Part shown: positions 36,926 through 46,085 of the stretch, piece after piece
Layout: each line of letters begins with the position of its first letter
How positions within the stretch are numbered: position 1 is the stretch's first letter
DNA from: Candidatus Avedoeria danica
Lineage (GTDB): Bacteria > Chloroflexota > Anaerolineae > Epilineales > Epilineaceae
Length of the DNA: 64,000 nucleotides
Assembly (NCBI GenBank): GCA_016703025.1
Contig: JADJCV010000005.1
Span: 368,641 to 432,640, forward strand
Direction of reading: 5' to 3'
Position numbers and translations under genes: made by a program
The notes under the pieces: model-generated
Databases searched by the model: none
Seen by the model: only the letters and a program-made list of their open reading frames with translations
Told to the model about the DNA's origin: nothing

Positions 36926-37059
36926 TGCCGGACGAGAGTCCGGCAGGCGTCCTTTCTCACGCGATGACGGTGGAGGACCTACGGCCCATGGTAGATCTGT
37001 GGGCCCTGTTGAGGGACACGGACATCGCGACGGGGGCGGAACGTGCGTGTAGTCTGTAG
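36925..37059 (+). CDS. 44-residue acidic helical protein
   Basis: The ATG overlaps the stop of the nuclease-like gene (TAATG). The frame encodes MPDESPAGVLSHAMTVEDLR followed by an amphipathic helix (MVDLWALLRDTD). The coupling and the helical pattern support a real gene, the last of the replication module. Function unknown. Confidence 0.4.
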   Translation: MPDESPAGVLSHAMTVEDLRPMVDLWALLRDTDIATGAERACSL

Positions 37060-37097
37060 CCGGGCACGAGGACACGGAGGGTAGGAGATGTGGTGAT

Positions 37098-37265
37098 GAA
37101 CCGTCACCCGCGCCACCATAGCCTCCTCGACAGAGTGGGGCGATGGCGATCGAGCCGATATGACCGTCACCCGTGACAGGGCTACCGTCACCGGGCATGG
37201 GGCAAGCGTCACCACTTGCGAGCCGGCGACGGGCCAGCGGTGGCGATGGTGACGGTGGTGTCGGT
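37098..37265. repeat. GTCACC inverted-repeat element, copy 2
   Basis: Left arm AACCGTCACCCGCGCCACC begins at 37097 and the right arm GGTGGCGATGGTGACGGTGG begins at 37239. Between them are three more ACCGTCACC or GCGTCACC hexamers and one GTGAC. The layout and length (about 167 bases) equal copy 1. It follows the primase module and lies in the 455-base gap 37060-37514, which has no gene. Confidence 0.72.
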
Positions 37266-37514
37266 CTCGCTCACTGACTCTGTGTTCTTCGCGTCGGGCG
37301 TCAGGCTCGTCGGCGACGACCAGCATCACGTATCAGCCGTGATTCCAGCCCGCCCTGCCGATGGATCCGAAGAAAGCTGAGCGCGAGCCACGTGCGGGCG
37401 TGCAAGCGTATTGACAGACCGGCCCAGTCCTGCCATATATTCCTCTATCGGGGGCAGCTTCTTCCTTGTCGATCGCCCCGGCACCAACCGCGTACACGAG
37501 GAGCGATCCCACTT

Positions 37515-37812
37515 ATGCTCACCAAGCTCACCGCCGCGCAGCTTGCCGCCCGCCCCGACTACGTCCTGGCGCTGCAGGGCCTAGCCGTTGGAGAAGGCGG
37601 CATGGCCACCACCGCCGGAGAGGACACGAGCAAGATCACGATCAAGAATCGCCTCACGGCAGCTGCCCAAGCCGCGAGCGTCTCGATCAAGTTCCATCGC
37701 TCGGACGACAAGACGGTCATATTCGAGGTGGTGGGTCCGGGAAACCGAGCCGGTAACGAAGGCCCCCTACACGGGCAAGCCGCGCGGCCGGAAGCCGAAG
37801 ACGGCGGCGTAG
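37515..37812 (+). CDS. Small AT-hook protein, frameshifted
   Basis: ATG at 37515 with GAGGAG about 11 bases upstream encodes MLTKLTAAQLAARPDYVLAL and an N-terminal helical domain, then SKITIKNRLTAAAQAASVSI and KTVIFEVV. Near 37741 a shift by one base leads into ETEPVTKAPYTGKPRGRKPK and a stop at 37812. GKPRGRKPK is an AT-hook-like minor-groove binding motif. The protein would be about 98 residues and DNA-binding. It stands alone between the primase module and the resolvase region. Confidence 0.55.
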
Positions 37813-38023
37813 CGGGCAGCATCGGCGTCTGACGCCGTCTTAGGCGCACATCGTGACAGAGCTTGCAACCGGGTTTCCCTGGCGGCGCAACTTTTGGGGA
37901 GAGTTCATCGTATACGATTATTGACTCCTGCTCGTGAGTGGACGGCGAGGAGCGCAACTCTACTGCGCGAGACTTCGCACACAGGTCGTTCAGGCACAAT
38001 CTGGCGCAGGGCGGAGGATACCT

Positions 38024-38425
38024 ATGGATCTTGTAGTGGGAGTTGCGATACCATTGGGAACATTTGTCTTAGGCGTGATTGTCACAGGAATGATTAGCCA
38101 AAGTCAACGCCGGCATGAGGTCATCCAACAGCAGTCTCATGCAGCACTACAATTGATAAATGCGTGGTATAATCAACTGCACGAATTCTATGATCGTATG
38201 GAGCGAGGCCTACTTGAGAACATTACACAAGAGATTCACAGCTATTCAAGCAATCGAGTCATTCTTCCTCAACTGACTTATTCCCTCGACATACTTCGCG
38301 AACACCGATCTTGCGCCGCCTTCGTTCAAGAGGCAGATGCATTCTTGGCGCTCGTGACTGAGAAAGACGTGAATTTCGCTCTATACATGGGGATGTGTCA
38401 TTGTGCAATCGACCAAGTGATCTAA
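38024..38425 (+). CDS. Single-pass membrane protein, low GC
   Basis: A 133-residue protein, ATG at 38024 with GGAGG upstream. The first 22 residues (MDLVVGVAIPLGTFVLGVIV) form one membrane helix; the rest is a helical cytoplasmic domain (HAALQLINAWYNQLHEFYDR, AAFVQEADAFLALVTEKD). GC content is well below that of the core genes, a sign of transfer. This layout of an N-terminal anchor and helical domain occurs in many small proteins of defence or mobile regions; no function assigned. Confidence 0.65.
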   Translation: MDLVVGVAIPLGTFVLGVIVTGMISQSQRRHEVIQQQSHAALQLINAWYNQLHEFYDRMERGLLENITQEIHSYSSNRVILPQLTYSLDILREHRSCAAFVQEADAFLALVTEKDVNFALYMGMCHCAIDQVI

Positions 38426-38460
38426 TAGCGCTACGGCCTGCCGCGATCACAGACACGAGC

Positions 38461-38955
38461 ATGAATCCGACCGCGCCATCCCGCCGTGCACGCCAAGGGC
38501 GTCATGAGCAGTCATTGCCGGTTAGCGAGGCAAATCAAGTCATCCAATATTCGACAGTCCTTGGGCGGGATTATCTCGATACGCTGTTCAGGCCGTTCGA
38601 TCCCGAAACGAGACTAAGGGTCCTCGATATTCAGCTCCAGAGAGGGTTAGTACGGCGGCAGCGAAGCTTCACAAGCGATAGCTCCTACTGTGCGGTAAAT
38701 GCCTGCTATTCGCAAGGCTCGGGACCCGTCTTAGCCGTTTCAATCCACGCGAGACGATTCGCTAGATTCCCTCCACGTCGAAGATGCCGCGCCGCTCGAC
38801 ACCGGAACTCACCATCCTCAGGTGAGGGGCTTCTGATATCAGCAGGTTGTCAAGCCGGATGTACGCCTTATCCCGAGCAAAGTAATACGTCCATTGGTTG
38901 GCCACGTTCGGGAACTGTAGTGCCAGCGCTTAGTGTAGATCCGGCATTGCGGTGA
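38461..38955 (+). CDS. Doubtful open frame, 164 residues
   Basis: The frame starts at ATG 38461 and encodes MNPTAPSRRARQGRHEQSLP then ANQVIQYSTVLGRDYLDTLF. The first 90 residues look protein-like; the remainder is Arg/Pro/Ser-rich and probably not translated protein. There is no good ribosome binding site. It may be a decayed gene. Low confidence. Confidence 0.25.
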   Translation: MNPTAPSRRARQGRHEQSLPVSEANQVIQYSTVLGRDYLDTLFRPFDPETRLRVLDIQLQRGLVRRQRSFTSDSSYCAVNACYSQGSGPVLAVSIHARRFARFPPRRRCRAARHRNSPSSGEGLLISAGCQAGCTPYPEQSNTSIGWPRSGTVVPALSVDPALR

Positions 38956-38974
38956 GGGGCAAGGAGTCTCCCTT

Positions 38975-39532
38975 TCAACCAGCCCGACGCCTGAGATACT
39001 CATACAGCGTCGGCTTGGCGATCCCCACCAGCCGGCAGATCTCCGCGATCGGTCGCTTTCGCTCGTCATAGAGATCGTAGAGAAGTTTTACCTTGGCCTC
39101 GTCGAGCTTCATCGGCCGCCCACCCTGCTTACCTCGAGCTCGAGCAGCCGCCAGGCCGGCCATCGTCCGCTCCCGGATCAGATTGCGCTCGAACTCTGCC
39201 AACGCTCCGAAAATCTGAAACACGAGGCGGCCACTGCTGCTGCTGGTGTCGATCGCCTCTTGTAGGCTCTTGAGCCCGATCCCACGATCCTCAAGCGACC
39301 CGACTACCTCGATGAGATTCTTGAGCGAGCGCCCCAAGCGATCCAGACGCCACACCACCAGCGTGTCCCCCTCGCGGGCGAAGGCAATCGCCTCCGCAAG
39401 CCCTGGTCGCTGTGCAACCGCGCCGCTCAGCCGATCCTCGAAGATCCGATCGCACCCCGCCTTCGTGAGTGCGTCGACCTGGAGATCGAGATTCTGGTCC
39501 TCGGTCGAGACCCGCGCGTATCCAATTAACAT
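38975..39532 (-). CDS. Serine resolvase/invertase (Tn3 resolvase type)
   Basis: A 185-residue site-specific recombinase of the serine family. The N-terminus YARVSTEDQNLDLQVDAL holds the catalytic Ser-9 and the family Arg, followed by DRLSGAVAQRPGL, VWRLDRLGRSLKNL and FGALAEFERNLIRERT. The C-terminal helix-turn-helix (EICRLVGIAKPTLYEYLRRR) binds the res subsites. It is intact and of standard length. It reads away from the transposon that begins 197 bases upstream of its start, so that transposon lies in its upstream control and res region. Confidence 0.95.
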   Translation of the reverse strand: MLIGYARVSTEDQNLDLQVDALTKAGCDRIFEDRLSGAVAQRPGLAEAIAFAREGDTLVVWRLDRLGRSLKNLIEVVGSLEDRGIGLKSLQEAIDTSSSSGRLVFQIFGALAEFERNLIRERTMAGLAAARARGKQGGRPMKLDEAKVKLLYDLYDERKRPIAEICRLVGIAKPTLYEYLRRRAG

Positions 39533-39667
39533 ATGTATGCCCTTGGGATCCCCGCGCCGTCTGAGAAGTCAGCCGCGCGAGATAATTTCTAACTTTGATA
39601 ATCTTAACGCCTTGCCTAACCGGCTGTCAAGGAGCAAACGACAGAGCGACCGGCGATCTCGGGGCGA

Positions 39668-39704
39668 GTTAGCTAAAGGAGCGTTTGCCTTACTCGGTTC
39701 TAAC
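39668..39704. promoter_or_regulatory. Probable res subsite (dyad) upstream of resolvase
   Basis: GTTAG (39668-39672) and CTAAC (39700-39704) form the ends of a 37-base dyad with inner TAAAGG/CCTTA. It lies about 140 bases upstream of the resolvase start and 19 bases left of the target duplication. A further pair TAACTTT/TCTTAAC lies near 39591-39610. Resolvase genes normally have three such subsites directly upstream. Confidence 0.45.
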
Positions 39705-39722
39705 CCTTTCGCCAAAGCCTTC

Positions 39723-39778
39723 TCGTAGTGTGATCTTCCCCGGAATCTGTCGCCGTGTCTGCCGCGGTATCTGTCGCG
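39723..39778 (+). repeat. Left target duplication and terminal inverted repeat
   Basis: TCGTAG (39723-39728) precedes the left end TGTGATCTTCCCCGGAATCT. Copies of ATCTGTCGC lie at element positions 17-25 and 41-49. Confidence 0.88.
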
Positions 39779-39796
39779 TGTGGTTGTCGGACAGTC

Positions 39797-40596
39797 TCAC
39801 ACAGGCCCGATGACCAGCCCCTCCCGGGCGGCTTCGACCACCTCTCGGGTGACCGTCTTCAGCTCGTTGATCTCCAGGATGCGTTGAACCTGGGCCAGCA
39901 GCCGGTGGATCAGCCAGAAGTTGCCCCGGTGATGCGTACCACCGCCGCCATCGCCTCGGCATCGGTGAAGTCCTCGGCCGAGACGTTCAACCCCAACTGC
40001 TGCCAATGACGTCCAAGCACGAAGCCGACCTCTTCAGCGCCGAGCGGCCGGTAGGCATGAACGAACCCCACGCGTGAATACAGCTGGGCGTAGCGGGCCA
40101 GCCGCTTCTCCATCCCCGGCATCCCGATCAAGACCATGCCGAACCGCCCCCGATCGTAGGTGTCTCGCAACTGCTCCAGGCTCGCCATCTTGAGCCGGTC
40201 GGCTTCATCAACAATCACCAGCTGCACTCTGGCAGCCAGTTCCTTGGTGGTGGGGTACGACTCGCCGGCCTTGGTTTCGGAGAGGTACAGGGGAAAACGG
40301 AGGAAGAGCACGCCAAGGCCGCGATCGACCGACCGCGGTGTGTTGGCGACCTCGGGTGTGTAGAAGACGGTGAAGCAGTCATCGACGCCCGGTGGCGGCT
40401 CATCGCCGAGCACGTAGCGCGACAAGAAGGGCTCCAACACGTCCCAGCGGGCGTACGTCCGAGCCGACAGCGTCTTGCCCACGCCGGGAGGGCCGTAGCA
40501 GAGGCCGATGTATCGGTGCCGCCGGCAGGCCTCGCAGAACTCCACGAAGCGCCGGTGCTCTTTGGTGGCGACGAAGCCCGACTCCGTATCAGTCAT
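39797..40596 (-). CDS. TniB-type AAA ATPase, one frameshift
   Basis: The ATPase partner of a DDE transposase, thought to choose targets in TniB/TnsC/MuB-like systems. Walker A is GPPGVGKT (residues 35-42) and Walker B is LVIVDEADRL; the sensor segment is VLIGMPGMEKRL. Near 39925 the frame shifts by one and continues GNFWLIHRLLAQVQRILEIN, then ELKTVTREVVEAAREGLVIG, to a stop at 39797. The start overlaps the end of the transposase gene by eight bases. The joined length is about 266 residues, normal for TniB. Confidence 0.82.
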
Positions 40597-42037
40597 CCAC
40601 GTAGCGCTTCAATCGACGCGGGGCTTCGGGCGACGGTGGCTCGTCCTCGGTTCTCTCCGCCGGTAGGGGTTTGGGGCTCTGGATGAACACGGCCACGTGC
40701 CGCTCTCGCTCGGCAAGGGTGCCTTTCAGTTCGCGGCGGCGTTGCCGTCGGACACGGATGAGGTCCTTGAGCGCGATCGTCTCGCCGGCCAGTTCCGCGC
40801 AGACGGCCCGGCACAGGAAGCGGTCCTGATGGAACACCCGCACCTCGCCCAGATCACGAGGATCGTAGCGAATGGTCACGGCCTCTCCCACGTAGGCTGC
40901 CAAGGTCAGGTCCAGGTAGCGCATGCCTTGGAAGTGAATGCCGTCCGGGTGCACCTTCCGAGCGGTGGCGACAGTCAGGAGCAGGAAGTCAAGCTCTTCC
41001 AGTGTCGCTGGCAGGCGTGGGATGAAGGCGCCGTTCACCCATCGTTCCTGAGGGCGCTCCCCGGTCTCGCCGTGTATCCGCTGCTGGTATTCGTCGACGA
41101 CAAACCGGCCCACGCGCTCATCGAGATCGGACAGGCAGAGCATCGGTGTCGGCTGCGGTGTGCCGGCTGGTGCGAAGCCGGGCAGCTGACACAACAGGAG
41201 CTGGTTGACGGTTTCGAAGAAGCGCTCGATCTTGCCGCGGCCTCGGGGGACGGCGACGGTGGAGAACACGAGCCGCATCTTGAGGTCGGCGGCCACCTGT
41301 TCCAGGTGACGCGACGTGAAGTCGCTGCCATGATCCGTGTAGAAGATGTCGGGGACGCCGCAGATGTGCCAATGCGGATGCCCTTGCGCCAGATCGCCTG
41401 GCGTAGAGCCAACGCCGTGTTCAGCGCCGACGGTGCACCGAGGTTGAGATCGTAGCCGGCGACGGCTCGGCTGTAGTCATCCAGGACTGACCGTGAGCCA
41501 TGGCCGAGCTGGGCGGTCCCGGTGATCCAGCACCCAGATGTCCAGAAGGGTGTGATCCGCCTGCCAGATCTCGTTCGGGCGATCGGCCGTTCGCCGGTAG
41601 ATCAGGTCGAAGGTGTTGGCGTAGGCCTTGTCGCCTTCGTGGGCAGAGGTGGTGAGCGCCGGGTCGAGGTGCCGAATGATGTCGTAGACCGTTCGGTAGC
41701 TGGGAATGGCCAGCCCTGCTGCTCGGCCACTTCGGTGGCCAGCCGGCAGACAGCTGTGGCGGTTAGAGGCGGCCGCCGCAGTGCGAGGCCCTCGATCAAG
41801 CGCACGAGATCGTCCGGCAGTTTCCGCTGTCCCAGATCGGAGCGGGGCTTGCGGACGAGCCCGGATAGCCCATGCGTCCGGTACGATCGCGCCCATCGCT
41901 GAACGGTGCGCATCGAGATGTTGGCGTCGACGGCCGTCTGATGTGCCGAATGGCCATCTTCAAGATGGGGTCGCAAAAAGCGCGAGCGAAGCAGGGCCTG
42001 CTTCTCGCTCGGCCTCCGACAGCTCCGCCAGGTTCAC
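40589..42037 (-). CDS. DDE transposase (TniA/Mu-like), three frameshifts
   Basis: The start is GTG at 42037, overlapping the stop of the recombinase gene (GTGA) with GGAGG upstream. The N-terminus has a helix-turn-helix (HQTAVDANISMRTVQRWARS). The catalytic core follows: WQADHT (Asp 1), YTDHGSDFTSRHLEQ (Asp 2) and GRGKIERFFETVN (Glu). A Mu-type C-terminal domain ends the protein. Frame changes near 41715, 41485 and 41385 split the reading frame; the joined protein would be about 480 residues. It cuts and joins the element ends. The changes may be decay or sequence error. Confidence 0.8.
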
Positions 42038-43185
42038 AAGTCCTCCACGTACCCGGCTGCCACCGCCTCCGGTGGGTTGGTGTAGCGGCTGATGTAACGG
42101 CCCGAACGATGACCCAGCCGCCGTTCGAGCTCGTAGGCGTCGGCATTCGTGGCCCGAGAGAGCAGGAATGCGAACGTGTGCCGCAGATCGTGTGGTCGCA
42201 GCGGACTCACTCGCCGGCCGGCACCAGGCACCTCGGCGTCGTGCAGTCGACCGATGTACTCAGAACCCGATTGATCGCTCGCACCGACAGCCGTCCGTCA
42301 TCCCGCCGGCGCCAAGGCCTTCGGGGACCAGGAAGAGCGCGTCGGCGGCCTTCCGTCACGTCGCCTTGGCGCTCCTTCTCCAGGTAGTCGGCGAGAGCCG
42401 TCCTGGCATCGGCCGACAGGAACACCGTGCGCTGACTCTTGCCCTTGCCCAGCACCCTGTGATCGTGGATCGCTTTGCGCGCCGCAAGGCCTCAGCCGTG
42501 CGGGGCCTGACCTGGTCGAGGTTGAGGCGCACTTCCTCGCGCGCCGCAGGCCGGTTGAAAGAAGTAGGAACACGAGCGCCCGATCCCGCCAGGGTCGACG
42601 GTACGTATGCGGCTCGCTCTCTCCTGGGCGGCCCAGCGGCGGCCTCTCTTGTGGGCCAGCTTGGGCAACCGGTCGCCAGATTCTCAAGGAGCGCACCTGA
42701 ACCTCGGAAAGCGAGCGTGGTTCCAGGGCGGCAATCCCAACTCCGGACACTCCTGGTCGGACCCCCTGCGGAAACAGGCCGGGCGCCACGCTGTACACCC
42801 ATGACGTGAAGGCCGAGAGCGAGGCCAGGTGGTTGTTGACGGTCGCTGGTGCCAGGTTCAGGGCGACAAGCGCTCGCTGCCAAGCGGTGACATCGCGCTG
42901 CAGGCAGACGGAAAGCCGGTCGTGTCCGTAGGCATCCTCGAAGAATGTACGGAAGCGCCCAAGATGCAGGGCGATCTTCGTGGCCACCGCCGGCGAGCGA
43001 TTTCCGGCGACGGCAAACGTCTGGTAGCGCTCCATCCAGACGCTCAGGCGATCGGGGATCGCGGCGATGTCGAGCGCCGGAACGGCCACGATTTCGGCCC
43101 CGGAATCAGGCCGTTCCTTCGTGACGTGAATTGTCGGCGATCCGGTCGATGCCCTTGGCGCGTCATCGAGTGGCTTGGATTTCAT
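42034..43185 (-). CDS. Tyrosine recombinase of the transposon, frameshifted
   Basis: ATG at 43185. The N-terminal SAM-like domain (LSVWMERYQTFAVAGNRSPA ... NNHLASLSAFTSWVYSVAPG) precedes the catalytic domain with LLLSTGLRRAR (Arg 1), LGKGKSQRTVFLS (Lys), PHDLRHTF (HxxR) and LGHRSGRYISRYTNP (His and Tyr). Changes of frame are needed near 42530, 42340 and 42225. Joined length is about 383 residues. It is the first gene of the three and is coupled to the transposase gene. What it recombines in a DDE transposon is unclear; it may resolve cointegrates or act at a second target. Confidence 0.75.
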
Positions 43186-43297
43186 ATCGACCAGTATACT
43201 ACACAGAAGGGACGTTCTGGGAAGTGGATTGACGTGTGGACCGGGTGGCTATAGACTGGCCGCTGAGGGCAATCGCTAACTAAGATCGGAGGCCACG

Positions 43298-43546
43298 ATG
43301 ATCGGGCGATCACAACTGCTGCTAGCTACGCTTATCGTCTGTCACGCGGTCATCGTTCTGGTTCCAGCGCGATCCGCGGTCGCACAAGCGCGACCAGACC
43401 TCCTCGGCTACATAGAGGGTGGATGCTACGGCAGCCGATTGTGCGTGGTCAATCAAGGTAGAGGAGATGCGGGGCCATTTGGAGTTGAACCACCTGGGAT
43501 CGACTTCGACGGACTGGCGGCGGGGAAGCTGCGGTGCGTGCCCTAA
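43298..43546 (+). CDS. Small exported protein, transposon cargo
   Basis: An 82-residue protein, ATG at 43298 with GGAGG upstream. Residues 1-29 form a signal peptide (SQLLLATLIVCHAVIVLVPA, cleavage near AVAQA). The mature part is short, with three cysteines (GGCYGSRLC and LRC) and is Gly-rich. It lies inside the transposon on the strand opposite to the transposition genes. Function unknown. The bases 43547-43800 show nothing further. Confidence 0.55.
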   Translation: MIGRSQLLLATLIVCHAVIVLVPARSAVAQARPDLLGYIEGGCYGSRLCVVNQGRGDAGPFGVEPPGIDFDGLAAGKLRCVP

Positions 43547-43800
43547 GTACGGTGCCACGCGAACAGCCAGTAATTGATGCCGCCAATGAAGTGCGCGAGA
43601 CGAACGGGAAGACAACAACGTCGCCGGCTATGCCATCGTCGACTGCGGGCCGCTATTTCTACCCGTCACGCTTCGCCGGCATTGAGCAAAGGCCGCTGAT
43701 GGCGGTCTGACTGTCGGCTCTGCGAGGCTGGAGAGGATCGGACTGCCAAGCAATCTCTGCCATCACAATCGCTCCGGGCCTACGTCCACAATGGCCGACC

Positions 43801-43856
43801 GGCGACAGATAGCGGTGCAGAAAAGGCGACAGATACCGAGGAAGATCACATCGTAG
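43801..43856 (-). repeat. Right terminal inverted repeat and target duplication
   Basis: The minus strand reads TGTGATCTTCCTCGGTATCT inward from 43850. Both ATCTGTCGC sites are at the same offsets as on the left. TCGTAG follows at 43851-43856. Confidence 0.88.
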
Positions 43857-43958
43857 CTACGGAAAAGGAATGGTCGCTAAGCGGCCGCGGAAGCCGCCCA
43901 ACTCATTGGATTAGACAGCCAGCCTCCGGCCGCAACCCCTCCACTATCGGTCTGCTGG

Positions 43959-46085
43959 TTAGCGCCCGTGCGAGATACCACGAATCACAACGCGATCGAC
44001 ATTTACCCCATGGTGAGGCGAGGTTGCGTCTGGATCGCGGTCGCGGAACCGAATCAGCACGTAGACGGGCGCGCTGCCTGCGGCGTTCGGGAAGTCCAAC
44101 CGTCGCTCGAAGTAGCTCCAGTCGATCTGCGTGAACCCAGAGCCGGCGCCGAAGCAGGCGAGTCCACTGGGCTCGCCCGGATCGGTGGCGCATACCAGGA
44201 AGTCGGTGACGCTGTTTAGATCGAACTTAAAATGAAGCTGCACGTCTATGCCTCCGCCGAAGACGGATGCGTCAATCGGACCGTAGATGAGGTCGCTCTC
44301 AGACCAGGCGCTATACGTGCCGCTGCAGCCCAGCCTTCCTCCCACCGTGCCGCCACCTATCGACCAGACGCTCGCGCTCCCACCACCAGGGGCTGCCGTG
44401 CATGTCGTGCGCGCCCACGTATATTGCCCTGGCGGCGCGCCGCTGTCACCAACTTGCCACTTTGGCGGTGGGAATGAGCCTTCGAAGCTCTGATCTTCAA
44501 TAACCGTGACCGCAAAGGCCTCCCCTCTCAGGGCGAATGGAAGAAGGCTCGGCCGCCCTGCGTTGGCGGCCCTACAGTGGCGGTAGCAGTTCTCTGTGGT
44601 GCCCGGAAAGTCGGCGACGATGTCCTGAGCGGGGTAAGCGTTGCGGTCGGAGTCATCGCCGGGAACGTCGGCGGGACTGGATTCGTCGGAGGCGCGCCAG
44701 CAACGGTCGGTTCTGGTGGTGGGGACGTCGGGAATGGCGGGGGCGCAAGAGGCGTCGGCCTGGGGGCAGTGGCGCCCGGCATAGGCGTTGGGAATCCGCC
44801 GATCGCGGTGCTCGACCAATCCGGCTCGACTCCGCTCGAGATCGGCCCCACAAGTTCGCCGCCAAAGGCCGGCACCGCGAACAGCGACCAGCGGGCGGAG
44901 AGTCTTGGTAATGGGCGGCGAACACAAGCCTTCTGCCGTCAGGCGACCATGTCGGCCGCCGTAGATTCCACAGCGCATGGTGGGCGACGGTACCCACAAT
45001 TCCAGTAGTGAGGTCCATCAGCCAGATATCGTGCACCACAGGGCCGGCCTGGTTCGCGCCAGAGGCGAACGCGAGATAGCGGCCGTCAGGCGACCAACGG
45101 GAGTCGATGTCATCCCAGCCGCCGTGGGCCAGCAACCGGCGCGTTTCAGTGCCGTCGGCATTCGCCACATAGAGCTCGCCGCCGTCCAGTGCACGGGCCA
45201 AAGTGAACGCGATCCGCCTCCCGTCCGGCGACCATGACGGGTTGCCGATCGTCCCGGAGCCGTCGGATAGACGTACGATCGGGCGATAGCCCGTGCCGTC
45301 CGGCGCCACAACGGCCAACTCGGCGGCGGCGATGGCATTGCCCGTCCGCGTTATCCTGGTGAAGAGGATCGATGCGCCGTCTGGCCGCCAGTCCGGCTCG
45401 AAGTCGTTGGGGCCGCTAGTAAGCTGCCGTCGCTCGCCCGTCGCCGCGTTCAGTACCCATATGCCCCAGGCATTGGCATCGTCGCCGACCAAACTGCCGG
45501 TGTAGGCCACACTGCGTCGATCGGGCGACCAGCTCGGCTGCGCCTCGGCCATGTCGTCCGTGTTCGTCAGCTGCCGCCTGCCAACACCGGAGGGCTGGAT
45601 GGCGTACAGATCGGTCGGGCCTTGAAGGACACCGGTGGCTGTGTCGTCGAAGACGATCTCCCGGCATCCGCCGGCGCGGTCGCTACTGGCGGCGGCGAGG
45701 GGAAGCAACCTGGGTCGCTCGGCTGGATCGTAGACGCCGGCTCGAAATCGCTCGCATTGTACGCCGCCGTGAGCATGATCGGATCTTCGTCAAGGAAGGG
45801 CTCGTAGGTTTCGGCATCTGACACACGGAAGACAACAACATATGGCCCATCGATCCCCGACGCCATGACGTCGAGGCCCGAAAAGTCAACGGTAACATCC
45901 GCAGGGAGCACATCCTGCGTCCGCTGCCGCTGGCTAATGATCTCTCCCGTATTGGACAGCAATGTGGCCTGCCACTGATAGCGCCCCGCCTGTGTCACTG
46001 TCAGAGGAATTTGAACCCGTAGCACCTCGAACTTGCCGTTACCATTGACATCCAGTGCCTCGTCTGAGGGCAGATCCCGTAACCG
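43959..46085 (-). pseudogene. TolB-type propeller and C-terminal part of a large secreted protein
   Basis: This is the last third of a protein that begins at 49.9 kb. A beta-sandwich segment (KFEVLRVQIPLTVTQAGRYQ ... FSGLDVMASGIDGPYVVVFR) leads, after a shift near 45660, into a six-bladed TolB/WD40-like propeller with repeats such as WSPDRRSVAYTGSL, WRPDGASILFTR, WSPDGRRIAFTLA and WSPDGRYLAFASG. After a shift near 44880 there is a Pro/Thr-rich linker, and after one near 44600 a C-terminal beta domain (EDQSFEGSFPPPKWQVGD ... NVDRVVIRGISHGR) with a stop at 43959. The stretch 43857-43958 has no gene. Confidence 0.65.

Larger units (their letters stand above)
39729..43850 (-). mobile_element. Transposon: tyrosine recombinase + DDE transposase + TniB-type ATPase
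   Basis: The element is bounded by inverted repeats of about 50 bases that begin TGTGATCTTCC at both ends (39729-39778 and 43801-43850; about 41 of 50 positions identical) and is flanked by a 6-base direct repeat TCGTAG (39723-39728 and 43851-43856). It is 4,122 bases long. Three overlapping leftward genes encode a tyrosine recombinase, a DDE transposase and a TniB-type ATPase, followed by a small exported protein as cargo. Each end holds two copies of ATCTGTCGC, 24 bases apart, as expected for transposase binding sites. The transposase and recombinase genes carry frameshifts. Confidence 0.88.

Noticed and set aside
38975..39532. Resolvase as part of the transposon at 39.7-43.9 kb
   Set aside because: The inverted repeats and the target duplication place the left end at 39729, outside the resolvase gene.
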